Source: Cristatella mucedo
Taxonomy: Eukaryota; Bryozoa; Phylactolaemata; Cristatellidae
Direction of reading: 5' to 3'
Assembly: GCA_009760855.2 (NCBI GenBank)
Contig: WPIO01000136.1
Location: 80,001-144,000 of the forward strand
Length of the DNA: 64,000 bases
The notes under the pieces are model-generated. The model was not told the origin of the DNA and made no database searches. It saw only the letters and a program-made list of their open reading frames with translations. Below are positions 1 to 43,135 of this stretch, piece by piece. Made by a program: the position numbers and the translations under genes. Position 1 is the first letter of the stretch; each line of letters begins with the position of its first letter.

Positions 1-242
1 TGCCGTGTCGGCATGTGGCTTGTCCTTTGTCGTAGGGGGCGGGTAGCCCTTGTCCGCACAGCTCATGTCTTTGTCCGTGCAGCTCGTGTCCTTGCCCTCG
101 AGGCAGATCCTCTGCAGCGGATGTGGGAGGCAGTGCTTGGTGAGCAGCTGCAGCTGCTGTTGATGCATGCGAGGCTTGATTGCTGTGCTGCCTGCCTGCC
201 TTCAGTGCAGTCTGCTGGCATGGCATCTAGTCTGCCTGAAGC

Positions 243-407
243 AATGGTCTTCGGAGGGAGGCGAGGCACATGTCAATGTAAAGCGCCTAGAAAGAGATTA
301 AGTTCTCTGAGGGCGCTTTATCAAGTGCAATATTATTATTATTATTATTATTATTATGTCTTCGGAGGGAGGGGAGGCAATGGTCTTCGGAGGGAGGGGA
401 GGCACAT
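243..407. repeat. short TCTTCGGAGGGAGG repeats around a LINE tail
   Basis: A 24-26 base unit beginning tcttcggagggaggSgaggca occurs at about 248-269, 358-381 and 385-406. The first two copies flank a LINE B tail and may be its target-site duplication; the third lies in tandem with the second. Confidence 0.7.
273..357 (+). mobile_element. LINE B 3' tail fragment with (TAT)n
   Basis: The unit AAAGCGCCTAGAAAGAGATT, then TTCTCTGAGGGCGCTTTATC, then ATT/TAT repeats is shared with about twenty places in the window. Confidence 0.85.
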
Positions 408-1392
408 AGGCATGCAGTTTTATTGAGGTAGAGATGGCTGTGCTTGACCAGCTCTTATTGGGCAGGCATTAGAGACTTGCACGGATTGAAATTTTTTCAT
501 CCCATCCACTTGCTCCTGCTAGGGTACCCAGCTACCAATATTAAATTGAGCACTGGAGTCTCAGCGTTGCCACATTCTGAGGAAATCCGTGGCCATTGCA
601 ATGTCGCACTACTTGGTGACTGCTCAAGGTGGGTGTGCAGATATTAAGCTATAGGATTTCTGGGTGCTACAGAAGTATGTGTCCTGTGGTAGGCTCAGAA
701 TATGCTCTAGCTGAATACCATTTTACCTGACCATTTTGTGTATAGGATATTAGGAGTTATTCTGCTTTGAGTTTTAAGTATATTTAATTAACTGCATACT
801 AGGAGAGTTTGTCATTGATTTTGTTATTCGGATGCATATTCTGGAGCAAGTGAATGAGAGGACCTAACAGTGAGTGACCGAACTTTAAATTAAATATTTT
901 TTTGTTTGCTTGATAGGGAGCTAGAGCAGTACCGTGAGAACTGTTGCTATGTGGCAGCTGCAAAGTACAATTGAGAGGGGCGTAGCTGCAGAGTTTTGCA
1001 CTAAATTTAAGGCAGTTTTATTGCACAAGCATTAAGACCTAATAGAGCAGGGATTTACACAAGTCTAGAGTAGATGTAAGCAATGCATAGATCTAGCGTT
1101 TTGAAGTCTGAAATGTGAAATTAAAACTGAAAGAAATGTGATCTAACGTTTTGAAGACTTTTGCATGAAAGGAAATTATTAAAAAAGAAATGATGAGGCA
1201 AACCATGTGCAACCCGGAAGTAAACCGGAAGCAATATATCTACATAGTACACATTTGCTGATCTCTGCATCATATACTAATTAAGTCCTAACTTTTTGAA
1301 TCTTATTACATCGGGTAAATGTTTGCAGCTTGATGAGGTACATGCATATGACTTTGAAATAGCTTCATTTACGGTATAGCCATGTAAACATA

Positions 1393-1547
1393 ATATATTT
1401 CATTTGTATGGCGCCCTAAGAGAGCCTAATCTCTAGTCAGGTGCTTCACAGATGCCTCGGGGCTCCCACTACCTCGGTCATCAAATACATTCACCTTCAC
1501 CTCGATCGAGGCAAGCATCTTAGCCACTGGGCTACACCAGAGCTGGA
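1393..1547 (-). mobile_element. SINE1 copy
   Basis: On the minus strand a diverged tRNA-like head with GATCGAGG precedes a GCATCTGTGAAGCACCTGAC-type junction and a LINE B-like tail ending ATACAAATG. It is shorter and more diverged than the copies near 19.3 and 54.1 kb. Confidence 0.6.
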
Positions 1548-1890
1548 CCTTATAAAGTTCACAACTTGGCAAATACCTGATGGATCAACCTGAATTTTTA
1601 AATCTATGTCTAGCTCTGCTTGAACACCAATGCAGGCTCATTACTGATTCTGTTGGAATAATTTTATTGTAGATGCCATTCAAAGTCCTTTAACTTTTAA
1701 AATCTGCAATCGTAGACATGTATAACAACATTGTTCTGTTCACTCGGGCTCACTAGAGTGCTACTTATTATTTGACTTGTTCTGAGTGTAGCTGCTGCGC
1801 TGATGAGTATGCGCGCTGATCAGTTAGGAACGTGTGTGGCAAGCGTGCGGTAGGCATGCGTTCATGCTTTCTGTTGCATGTCCTCTGCAG

Positions 1891-33572
<31,682 letters not shown>

Positions 33573-34416
33573 GCCAGCTGCCGTGCCGAACTCCGTCCTC
33601 TGGCCTCTGGTCTCTGGCCTCAGTGAGCATCGCCGAGGGGGGAGGAAGGGAGTAGCGACAGTGGCATGGACAGCGGCTTCCATAGATCACGCCTCCATGA
33701 GCTCTAAGGCAGGCGGACTGCCTGCTACCGGCTGCAAGCCCGCGCCTTCTGTCGAGTGGCTGCGCGCTTCTGTCCGACTTGGCCTACGTTTTCGGGGCTT
33801 CTGTCTGTCTGACGTTGAGCCACCTGCAGGGCCGGCAGCTATTGGGTAGCGTGCCGAGCACACGTGACTCGGCACCACTGCCAGTGCCTAGCTGAAGTGG
33901 TGACGTGGTGTGCTGAGGTGCCGCTTGGCTGCTGCTGCAGCGCCTGCGATTGGCTACATTGTTAGCCGGGCAACTCTTTTTTGTATTTTTCGTACTGTCG
34001 ATGGACAATCGATGTGCGCTAGTTCCTTAGTTGGGGCTCATGCTAGCTCGGTGCATTTAGAAAGTCGCTCTCGGAGAACAGCCAGCTTCGGCAATATGGA
34101 GCCGGCTGCCTGCGCCGGTGCAACTGGTTGCAGACTGTTGCTGGCTCTGTGTCACAGCATATGCACCCGTAGTCATGCACTACAATTCAACTGTGATCCA
34201 CAAAGGCGTCCATCTGAGCGGTCTTTGCTTATCGAGCAGCAGCCGCTCACACTTAGTATCGCTGCATTGTGCTGCATGTGCTTGTGCTGCACGGCTTGTG
34301 CGCATGTGCTTGCGTGTTTGTGTGCACGAATGTCTTGGGCATTATTGTTTTCGATTGAGTTCGCTCACTGTATAGTACATAGCGATATGTACATAATAAA
34401 CCCATTCTTTTGGTTT
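33573..34416 (+). terminator. delta-catenin 3' UTR with AATAAA
   Basis: No further reading frame continues after the TGA. An AATAAA hexamer stands at 34395-34400, followed by a T/G-rich stretch (ttcttttggtttg) suitable for a cleavage site near 34415. The implied 3' UTR is about 840 bases. A SINE begins just beyond, at about 34447. Confidence 0.7.
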
Positions 34417-34446
34417 GCAGCGTTGGCAGCAAAATATATATATATA

Positions 34447-34590
34447 TATAATTCATTTCTATAGCGCCCCAAGAGAACTTAATCTCTGATCAGGCGCTTC
34501 ACATTTGCCTCGGGGCTCGAGCCCACGACCTCAGTCAGACCTTGGGGTCGGGGCGAGCACCTTAACCGCTAGACCAAACCAGCTTGGCGC
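34447..34590 (-). mobile_element. SINE1 copy
   Basis: The minus strand reads GGTTTGGTCTAGCGGTTAAG, then GGGCTCGAGCCCCGAGGC, then a tail with AGATTAAGTTCTCTTGGGG and CTATAGAAATG. It lies just beyond the delta-catenin polyadenylation signal. From 34591 to 35190 I see no gene. Confidence 0.88.
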
Positions 34591-35195
34591 AAACACCTTT
34601 GTGGCTAGTGGGCTCTCAAGCCTGTAGCTCTCAAATAGCGGCGAGCATACATCGAACACGCTGACCACTCAGCTGCCATGCCATGTGAACATCCTAGCCA
34701 AGTGGTAAGGTGCTCCCACTCGCCGAGTCAGTCACGTGGTGGTCCTGTGTGCACAACTCTTTATTGGCCACTGCAAGCAAAAGGATGACAGCCGCCGTGG
34801 TTCTTCTGCTACCACTACAAATTGCCATGCTGAATCGGCTGAATCGCTTTCCCTTCACTTTTACCTACTTTAGTCGCCAGCACATTTACGCCTGCTTTTG
34901 CATTCTGCTCCAGCAGCAGCCGGCAGTTGATTTAGCAGAAACACTAGTGATCAGATGTCCCAAGAAACCTATGAAATGCAATGCTGAAACTGTCCGGCTG
35001 AGTACAAACTCAACATTCCTGTTCAGGCGCGTGGCGAATGCATAAGCTACTGTTTTCCACCTAAATGCAAGGTTCCCCTGTAGTTCACAATTTTGGGAGC
35101 TGCTGCTCCTAGCACCATGCAGCTCGTGCTGTTTATTATAGGAATTTCCACTCAGGACGACTCTGGCCAGGGCGACCAGCTAGCTTGAATCGCTG

Positions 35196-35366
35196 GTGAA
35201 CCTATTCGGCGCCCTGCTAAATCTTCTTACCCATGCTAACGTCACGGTGCAGGAGGCGGCACCCCCTGAGTGTCAGGTGTTTGTTTGGCCTCGAGCAGCA
35301 GATCAAGATCAAGCATCTCGAGCACCAGATCAAGAGCCGAGACGGCTTCGGTTCGCATGGCTGGCC
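35196..35366 (+). CDS. possible exon fragments of unrecognised coiled-coil gene
   Basis: Two short stretches look coding: NLFGALLNLLTHANVTVQ before gtgcag, and LEQQIKIKHLEHQIKSRDG, which has coiled-coil character. They are in different frames and I cannot connect them by clear splice sites. They may belong with the region at 35938-36769 or be a decayed copy of a gene. Confidence 0.25.
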
Positions 35367-35937
35367 CCCCCCCCCCCACTGCACTGCAATGGTGCCACGA
35401 GTGTGTTTCGTCGTTCAAACCTTCTACTGCTGGCAGTGCGACGACTGTTGCGCCGCCTTGCCTCTGCGGACACCCCTCGCGGCTGGCACACACAGAGTCG
35501 GCCGCAAGTCCGCACTCTTAACTGATCGGTGCCATTCAGTGTGCTACATTCGTCTGCTGCCTACCCCTGCGGCTGCTGCTGTGCCTTGCAGAAGAGTCTC
35601 GCTGATCAACGTTCGACATTTAAAAGTATATTCAGAATGCCAATTCTGCTGCCAATCAGCTCACCAGATAGCTGTCCAGGAGATAGGGCCACTTTTTGCA
35701 GCTTCTTGCAGCTCATCATTCTTGATGCATGCATGGGTCTAGCACGATCTTGCAGTTCATCATGCTTGATGCATGCATGCGTCTGGCTCTGGGGCTCAGC
35801 TAAGCAGCTCAGTATCGACAAGGCTTCCGTCAATTCGACGAAGTCACTGCAATCGGTGCCCAAGCCGCTGCTGCTAAGCTGTCTTAAGATTCGAGAGAAT
35901 CAAACGTGGCCCCTCTCACCGAGGAAGCTGCAGTAGC

Positions 35938-36769
35938 TCACCGGCTATCAGCAAACCCTCCTCCCTAGGGACGGACAGCAGTTTCGGCTTGACCTGCGAA
36001 ACACCTGGCGGCCGAGGCGTGATCGTATCCACTGCTGTCGTCAAATCGCCTGGAGCGCCAGATTCACGTGGACAGCCGAAGGCTACTTCTGAGACAATGC
36101 TTGGCCTCTTAGAAAAGACGCAGCGAGAAAGCTCGGACCAAAGACGCCAATATGCAGCCTTGCCGAAAACAAACTGCTCTCTTCGGGAGCAGTTCTTGGA
36201 TGCTCGTAAATCACTGCAGGCAGCTTTCGCCGACTCGATGGACGAACCGTATCGATGTCGAGGCTTGTTTAAGACGAGTGGCTGAGCTTTCAAAGACAGA
36301 AGAAGAATGGCTGGGACCACGAGGCGCTGGAGGTGACAGTGAACAAGCGGTCCGCACTGGCTGCTGGAAGGATGCTACGAGGGCACAGCAGGAGGAGCAA
36401 GAAGGCGGCGAGAAGACCGCTCGTGACCTGGAGGATCTGAGCTGCCCGACACGTCAACGATTGCAGACTGCCATCGAGTCACTCGAGGAGCGGCTGACGC
36501 TACAGCATGAGCAAAGTTTGCAAGTGCTGCAGTCGATCGAGTCTGCCTCATACAGACAGCAACACAAGTGGTGTCGAACTCTGAGCTCCGTGCAGAAAGA
36601 CCTGGTTGGATCGGAAAAGGATTCGCTGCCAGATTGGATGATCGGCGACCAAGGTCGGCTTCCTCTGGTAAAACAGCTATGGCATACGAACGCTGCATTC
36701 ACTTCAGAACTAAGGAAGTTGGCCTCACGCACTGCACAGCCGGCTGAACAGCAAAATAACACCACATAG
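35938..36769 (+). CDS. unrecognised coiled-coil protein, 3' part, frame-disrupted
   Basis: Frame one (35938 to about 36250) reads SPGAPDSRGQPKATSETMLG and then LREQFLDARKSLQAAFADSM. Frame two (about 36256-36769) reads VEACLRRVAELSKTEEEWLG, LQTAIESLEERLTLQHEQSL and LPDWMIGDQGRLPLVKQLW, and ends NNTT-stop. Leu/Glu/Gln heptad spacing continues across the change of frame, suggesting one protein broken by an indel rather than two genes. No GT-AG pair explains the shift. An AATAAA lies 150 bases after the stop. I do not recognise the family. It may be a pseudogene or an assembly error in a real gene. Confidence 0.45.
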
Positions 36770-36920
36770 AAAGTAGCAGAATCTCAAACTATCGATTCAA
36801 TTGCTACCTGTGCTGCTCACGGCTGCCAAATTTCCAACTTGCGGCCATCCGCAAGTTACCGGATCAGGCCGGATATGCCAGTGTGGCGAAGACTTTTTGC
36901 CTGCTTGCTAATGAACCAAG

Positions 36921-36926
36921 AATAAA
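36921..36926 (+). terminator. AATAAA polyadenylation signal
   Basis: The hexamer lies about 150 bases downstream of the coiled-coil reading frame stop, a normal 3' UTR distance. Confidence 0.5.
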
Positions 36927-38515
36927 AGCTCAGCCCACGAGGACTGAGCTGGTTCTGGCAGTCAGCTAAGCTTCATTGTGACTCGCGATGTTAACCTATC
37001 GCAAACCCTACTCTCTTGTGCCACACATTTGCTGCATCGTGTGCCTCAAACTCTCCTTCCTTCTCTCTGCTTGCTTCTCGTTCCACACTGGGTTTCATCA
37101 ACTCATTGTTTTTGCATTTACGTTGTCCGCTTTAAAGCAACCTCTTTGCCAGCTTTCTTGGGAGTTATACCAAATAAGAGGCAACGATAATTATAGCAAT
37201 ACGTTGTTTTGATGGCACCCTCAGAAAACTATGTATCTAACGCAATACTTTGCCACTCCGGACAAAAATAACTAATCTCAAGGACTTAATGACTGACGAA
37301 TATGGTATGAAACATGCAAAAGCAACGAGTGCCATACTAATGCCAGAAAGCTAAAGAAAAATGCAGGAAATTATGAGCACTATTTAGAAAAACCTCAGGC
37401 TTCAGTATGCAATGAGTATTGGCAGGTGCCCACGCAAAGTACGGTGAATCTAAAGCAACAAGGTCACGCCGGACAAAGTGAAAGCTGACCTGTACAGATG
37501 TGATTTGACTGAGATTTGAAATAACGATACAAGTAATAATAGATTTTCATAGCCTCAGCAGAGAACTCAATATCTTGTGGCGTAATTCAGATATATGTGG
37601 TAAGCAAGACGGTGCCAATAGTGGGTAGTTTCAGCAGGTATAAGCAAGTACGGAACGATTAATTAGCAAGTAAAGAAATGCTCCGAAGTTCAAGTTCATT
37701 TTTACTTTTTTGAAGCGATTCTAATAAACCGTAAAATGCATCAGATCAGTACATTGGAAATTCGAAATGCCATCCTTATTAGCTACAAGTTTAGTTCGCG
37801 ATGAGAAAATGCAAGAAGAACCTGTGAATTATTTATCCGAGGGCCATTGGCGTTCTTTGAAATTTTCAGAAAAAGAAATGTGAAGAGTTTCAGCAACGAA
37901 TACTCAAATTAATGCGTCAAATTAGGATACGCTGCGGCCTTCTGAGCTTCTAGCTGAGGGTAGGCCAGTTTCGGTAACGTGCATGTTGTTCGCACATTTA
38001 GCTACGTATATCCCTTCAGCCACCTTTGATGATAAAGTCAAAAGAGGTGTAAAAAACACATCCTCCACTCCTTCGACTCTGGTCCACTGCCTTGCACTTG
38101 TCGTGTCATTTGCGCACAAGTTGGATATCACATCTCTCCCTGATGATATATCCCAACTATGGAACTATTGAATGTGATTGTTGTGTGCTGAATATTTACA
38201 GACAAATCGAGAATTGATGCAGGCGTGTGCGGTGACTGTTACACACCACCACCACTGGCCAATTTACAATTCCCGCGATACTGCGTCAAAAAAGCATGCT
38301 CATAGCAGGAAGTAGCTTCAGACAGGATATCACTGAGAGGATTGAGCAAAATACAAGATAAGTGATGTGTATAGCCACTCTAATTTATTCTTGTATTTGG
38401 CAGCAAAATGGTTAGTTCTTCAGAATGGTCAGAATAGTGTCGGCAATTAAATTCAAGGGTCACACCTACATTAACGAAAAGCTTTGTTTCCACCACGGAT
38501 TTTGATTCCAGTGTA
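36927..38515. other. no gene recognised
   Basis: AT-rich. Two very diverged tail-like stretches (near 37200-37255 and 37535-37600, both with cagAgAaCT-type cores) may be old LINE B or SINE1 remnants on the minus strand. Confidence 0.4.
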
Positions 38516-38835
38516 TATTTAATTAGTATATCGGAAAACCGCATGTAGAAGCTGATTCTCGGCTCTCACTATATTCGTGGAGGACGCGCAATAAGTTCAC
38601 CGAGTGTCTTCATTTAGAAAAAAGACTGGAGCTCCAGCTGCGAGAAAGAGGCGATTTGTGCTTGTACATTACCATCATGACTTGTCACTCTTTAGGGTTG
38701 AGCTCTACATTGACTTCGAAGCTAAATTTGTAATTATTTTGAACTGATTTCTACCAGGCAAAGCTTCATAAATCCACAATTGTATATGACTGAGTAGCGA
38801 GAGCTCAGTTCCGGTGTCGTACTCTTTTCCACCGA
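38515..38835 (-). repeat. unclassified 320-bp repeat, copy in LINE B
   Basis: The minus strand matches 63445-63812 on the + strand. It includes a shared reading segment (IGGKEYDTGTELSLLSHIQL, then NQFK) and the non-coding block GACACTCGGTGAACTTATTG. On the minus strand it follows LINE B coding directly after the residues RFVCR. Confidence 0.8.
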
Positions 38836-39472
38836 TGCACCGACAGACGAACCTGGCTGCTGGGTTTTGCACCAACTGTAAGCGCCTGATTGCACAGGCT
38901 GGTAGAACATCAAGCAGTGAAATGAAAAAGTCGAGATGGGACGTCACAAATTCATGGGCCAATTTAAATGTAGTATCCCTGTCTAAGCAAGCCCAAATTT
39001 TAGCAATTTTATGTAGCTGAAATTAGGCAGACTTGACTGTGGAGCTGAAGTTGTCGTCCAATGAAAGGTCACTTTGGAACAGGAAAAGAAGACTTTATGC
39101 AGACGCATGCGGTGATATGCTGGCATAGCCGATTTTGGGTGTTAATTTTTCCAATTTTTGAATCGCAGTTGCTTTTTTCATGAATATTAAGTTAGTTTTA
39201 TCGCCATTTAATATAAGAAAGTTTGCTTCCATGCATGTGCGGATGTCATTAATACATGCTGCAAGGGAGTTGGGAGGTGACATCAATACATAGCGAAAGG
39301 GAGTTGAGAGAATTCGACCTGCTGGAGGGCTGCAACGGATCAAAGCAAAGGTACAACTGAGTGTCATCTGCATAGAGGTGAAAGCTTAGACTTTGCCTGG
39401 CAATCGTATTGGCAAGAAGGAGAGTATAAACCGCAAAAAGAACCGGACCAAGCACGGAGTCCTGAGGTACAC
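38836..39472 (-). mobile_element. LINE B RT fragment
   Basis: The minus strand shows MLGPVLFAVYTLLLANTIA, SFHLYADDTQLYLCF (the YADD catalytic motif) and NFLILNGDKTNLIF, then SHLDFFISLLDVLPACAIRR. It is interrupted by a small local duplication around the NSLAACINDI segment and by the unclassified repeat at its 3' side. Confidence 0.85.
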
Positions 39473-40315
39473 GGTACGCACGGCTGCTAAACGTAACATT
39501 TTAGGCAACAGGTCAATAAACTCAGGTAAAAAAAGCGTTGAATCAGCTCTGGTCACAAAAATGCAGGCTGGTAGTTCCGACAGAATATAGCAAACGATGA
39601 GTGGAATCGGTGGACAGCAACGTTCCCTTATTCTGCACGGACGCGGGGCAGACGCGGCACGGACGGCTGCGCACCTGCCGATTACCCTTCCGTTCTGCCT
39701 CTCGAGTGTCCGGTACAATGCTCGGCAGCCATTCAAGCCGCCCGTTTACTGAATATATCCGCCCCCGGCTATTTTCCGCTAAGAGCCGCCCTCGAAGGTG
39801 CGATATCCCAGTATCTGGGTGATCCCGCCTGCTGCATCCTGCGGCCGAAGCTGCTGACGCCGTGAGAGCCGTGCAAGACAATTGTTCAGCGGTGACGAGC
39901 GAGCGGTGAGCAGAATTTCTCTTTGTGCCTCTTGACGAGCTGTTCTTAAGGCGCTTCCTAAGATAACGCTTCAAAATACGTCATAGTGGTGCTCTATCGG
40001 TTGAAAATTCAGAGCTGGTTTCCACTGGCAAATCTAATTATTTAGAATCTTCGAATTTATAATCTTCCCTGATATATGCGTGTGTGTATTCATTTTCGCA
40101 CCTAACGCTGGAAAGTCAATAACCGAGTGGGCTTTAGCAAGAGATTTTTCTGCCGCTCTCTCAAAGCCCAGGCTACCTTTGGTACGTCTAGACAAAAATG
40201 TTGTCCAGCAAGCTGAAATGATAGCTTCGTTCTTTTCATTCTGGCCTTAGGAGGTCCGCCGTGAGGCGTGCAGATTCCATCTAGTCAAATTGAACAGATT
40301 ACAGCGACGATACAG
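39473..40315. other. no gene recognised
   Basis: Open frames on both strands near 39600-39970 have no recognisable domain, splice context or family similarity. Confidence 0.4.
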
Positions 40316-40392
40316 AATCACCCACCGCAGGATTGGAATCCACGACCTCGGGACCGAGGTCGTGTAAAGCAAACGCCTTACCCAGTGTGTGC
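40316..40392 (-). mobile_element. SINE2 tRNA-like head
   Basis: The minus strand reads ACTGGGTAAGGCGTTTGCTT, then a perfect inverted repeat ACGACCTCGG-TC-CCGAGGTCGT, then GGATTCCAATCCTGCGGTGG. It is related to the copies at 41.9, 49.1 and 59.1 kb. Confidence 0.75.
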
Positions 40393-40421
40393 CATCGCTG
40401 CGGCGATCGCCGCAGCGATGG
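40392..40421. repeat. perfect 30-bp palindrome
   Basis: CCATCGCTGCGGCGA followed by TCGCCGCAGCGATGG: the two 15-base halves are exact reverse complements with no spacer. Confidence 0.95.
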
Positions 40422-40887
40422 GGCTCGAGGCAACCAGAGCCGCCCCGCTCCCGTCGATCTGAATGCGCTGGCGCTGCCCTGGGCGGCCGCTTCGGCCACA
40501 CCGCTTTCCTACTTTTGCAAGAAATACCTCCTCAGCCCAGCCTCGGAGGCCCGATAGTCACTACCGAATGCTAGCCAGCGCCAAGGTTCCAGGAATTGGC
40601 CGCCGGGCTAAGAGAGAGCAGTCGGCTGGCGCGCCTTCGGGCGATGAAAGCGTTTCCCCCGTTTTTTCTCTCTCTGGGGCTGCAAATAAAAGATTCCGGC
40701 GCGGGTGCCCTCTATCGGCGTGCACGTGCACGTGCACGTTAAGGGCGGCTATCGTGAGGGGGGGGGGGGTTTACCGTCAGTTAGCTGTTAGAGGGAATCG
40801 TAGTTTTGGAGTTACTTGGAGGGCTAAGAGGCCCTGCGTGAACTGCGACGTTCAGCTGGTCTTCGCTTTGTGGCCCGCGTTTCTTCC

Positions 40888-40972
40888 TTTAAAGCAAATG
40901 TTAAGTACCTAGAAAGAGATCGAGTTCTCTGAGGGCGCCATAACAGATGTACTATTGTTATTATTATTATTT
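40888..40972 (+). mobile_element. LINE B tail fragment
   Basis: AAAGCAAATGTTAAGTACCT, AGAAAGAGATCGAGTTCTCT and TTATTATTATT. The flanking 40422-40887 and 40973-41811 hold GC-rich DNA without a supported gene; a TA/ATAT stretch at 41156-41182 may be a SINE1 remnant. Confidence 0.8.
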
Positions 40973-41811
40973 CTACAACCGCCGATGAAGAGAGGCCCCA
41001 CACTGAAGTTCTTTCTGCGCCAAGCTTTCAGGCTATTCAGAAATTTCGATGCAACAATTTTTGAAGGTGATACAGCCTTTCTTGGCGACAGTAGACTTTT
41101 AAAGTTGATACAGTAAACTTTCTTAGCGGCGCCCTGGGCGCGCAGCTTAAATAAATAAATATATATATATGTATATATAATTCATTTGTATAGCGAGCTT
41201 CCAGCTGTTTCTGCTGAGGGAGGCTACCAGTACCTTAAGGCAGAGTTACGAATGCATGCCGGGTAGGCACCCTTCGGCGCGTAGCTGAAGATTCTGTATA
41301 TAATGTAGAGCTGGTGGTGCTGTTTCTAGAGCGGTTACTCCAACTTTCCCAAATCTGGACGTCGCACTTTCCTCGGAGCCCATCGTTGCGGCACTCGTTC
41401 CCGTGTGAGGAATCGAAGCCTGTTTTTAGGAAAACAAGGCTTGAGTCTCTGCTTTGGACGACACTGGAAAATTCCTACGAGAGAAGTGAGCTCACTAGGC
41501 TTGCCATGAGGTGCGACTTCAATAGCAAAGCTGCAAACTTCGTCTTCAGATGGTGCCCGCTAGGAGACCTGGATTAATTCTAAGCATGCATTTGTTGAGC
41601 GCTTTTCGGACCTGCAGTGCACGATCGCCACACCCACGGTCGACCGGGCGATCGAGTTTTGCGTCGACTTCGGGTTTGCCCTTAGAGGGTCTCACCATAT
41701 ACATATCCGGATTCCGGCTCAGTAGTATCTCTACTTTCACTGCATTTACAAAGAAGATAAACTCGTCTCTTGTCCTCATAGCATTTTAGGATCCACCCGA
41801 TTTGTTCTCTG

Positions 41812-42178
41812 CGTGCTATTTATGGATGCTGACACGGCACTGACTACATTATGCACGTTGACTCCGTGCAAGTTATCACTTAACTAAATGGTAGTGCTTC
41901 CATTGGCATATGTAAAGTAGGCGGGCCGTGATACCCCGGGAAGTAGTGTGCTAGCTATTCACAGCCGAGGTCGCAGGTTCAAATCCTTTAGAGTTTAGCG
42001 ATCCTTTTTTGACCAATTCAAGTGGTAGTAATAGCGATAAGGATCTTCAGGCCCCTTTACAAATGAGGCTGCTAAATCAGCTACACAATTTTAAGTGTCC
42101 AGAAAGAAATTAAGTTCTCTGAGGATGCTATACATGTGTCAGATCATTTTTGTTGTTATCATTTTTTTATTATTATTA
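41812..42178 (+). mobile_element. LINE B 3' end split by a SINE2 insertion
   Basis: The 3' UTR block (GTGCTATTTATGGATGCTGA, TGACTCCGTGCAAGTTATCA) runs to GCATATGTAAAGTA. After the SINE2 it resumes at AAGTGTCCAGAAAGAAATTA and ends in TTATTATTATT. Confidence 0.8.
41922..42085 (+). mobile_element. SINE2 copy nested in LINE B
   Basis: Contains GAGGTCGCAGGTTCAAATCC, with an exact polymerase III B box (GGTTCAAATCC). The body GCGATCC...GATAAGGATCTTCAG...CTGCTAAATCAG matches the 59.1-kb copy. Confidence 0.8.
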
Positions 42179-43039
42179 AACTGGCTGCTCTAGTCAGCCA
42201 TCTTAACGGCATCGAAGATGAATATTTCCTGTCTGTCAACTTTCTATGTCAGGGCTTTACGAATGGTGTGAGTTAGGTGGAATCACTTCTAAAACCTTTT
42301 TTTTTAAATGGTATACAGACCTGGTTTTTTAGGGTCACAAACGAAGGTTTAGGGATTGGCCTAGCGAAAGCAACCACAAGGCAGCCCACAAAATACAATA
42401 AAAAATCGAATCACTCGTGAGTAAATGAGTCACTTTTTGATGCTGTGTCAGTCTTACATTGCTCCTTGCAGCACTTAAGCTGCTGGCCGTGGTATATGGC
42501 TCCTTGGGCACCCTCTGTGGCTACTGCTCTAATTCCCATATTTCAAGCATTAAATAATGGAAGACGCTTACATGCACACGCTGGCTTGTGTGCATAACGA
42601 CGTGCATACATTCGCATACGTGCTACCATGCATGCAGGAATATGCGTACACAAGCTCACAAATCCAAGCTTTCATATCACAGGCGTATGCTCAACCACAC
42701 ATGCGCACGCTCACACACGTGTGCACCCACACATAGAGATGCACGTGCACACATGACCTTGTGTGCCCGTGCATGCACGTGCATGCATGTCTTAATGCAT
42801 ACACGTGCATGAGGCATGCATAATAACAGTAGCACTTTTGCTTAGCACTATAAGGAAACTAAATTTCTGTCATTCTTGAATGTTAGACTGCTTGAAAGGA
42901 AGTGTGCTCACTGATTTGGGATGAAAACCACAACAATTTCAGAACGCCAAAGAACGTAAAGGAAATAATCACAGATTGCCGGAGCACGAGGATCGAGTGT
43001 GCTTTTTGGTTGCTTTAATGGAAGCAAGTCGTGTATTGC
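42179..43039. other. no gene recognised
   Basis: Includes a diverged alternating CA/TG/GC-rich stretch (about 42570-42820) with many GTGCATGCACGTG-type inverted words. No coding evidence. Confidence 0.4.
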
Positions 43040-43135
43040 CACGATACCTCTGGGTAGCTAGCTTCCAGCTTAGGCAGTTTAGAAACTGAAGGCACGGCCT
43101 TCCAAAGGATTTAAGGTCGGTTGGAGGCATATTTG
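43040..43135 (-). mobile_element. LINE B fragment
   Basis: AGGCACGGCCTTCCAAAGGA and the following bases match the reverse complement of the LINE B C-terminal coding region (FGDRAFSS). A 19-base segment, GTCGGTTGGAGGCATAT, is repeated at 43117 and 43176. Confidence 0.6.

Larger units (their letters stand above)
1..1890. other. gene-poor stretch upstream of first resolved exon
   Basis: It holds a LINE B tail (273-357) flanked by copies of a 26-bp unit, and a SINE1 copy (1393-1547). Between 410 and 1390 the DNA is AT-rich with many stops, and I see no gene or structured element there. It is probably an intron of the delta-catenin gene whose 5' exons lie outside. Confidence 0.5.

Noticed and set aside
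39543-39974. 143-codon minus-strand basic frame
   Set aside because: Arg/Ser-rich without domain, start context or splice signals; probably chance in GC-rich DNA.
40337-40366. Possible tRNA gene from the B box-like word and stem
   Set aside because: The head lacks a full cloverleaf and is shared with other SINE2 copies, so it is part of a SINE.
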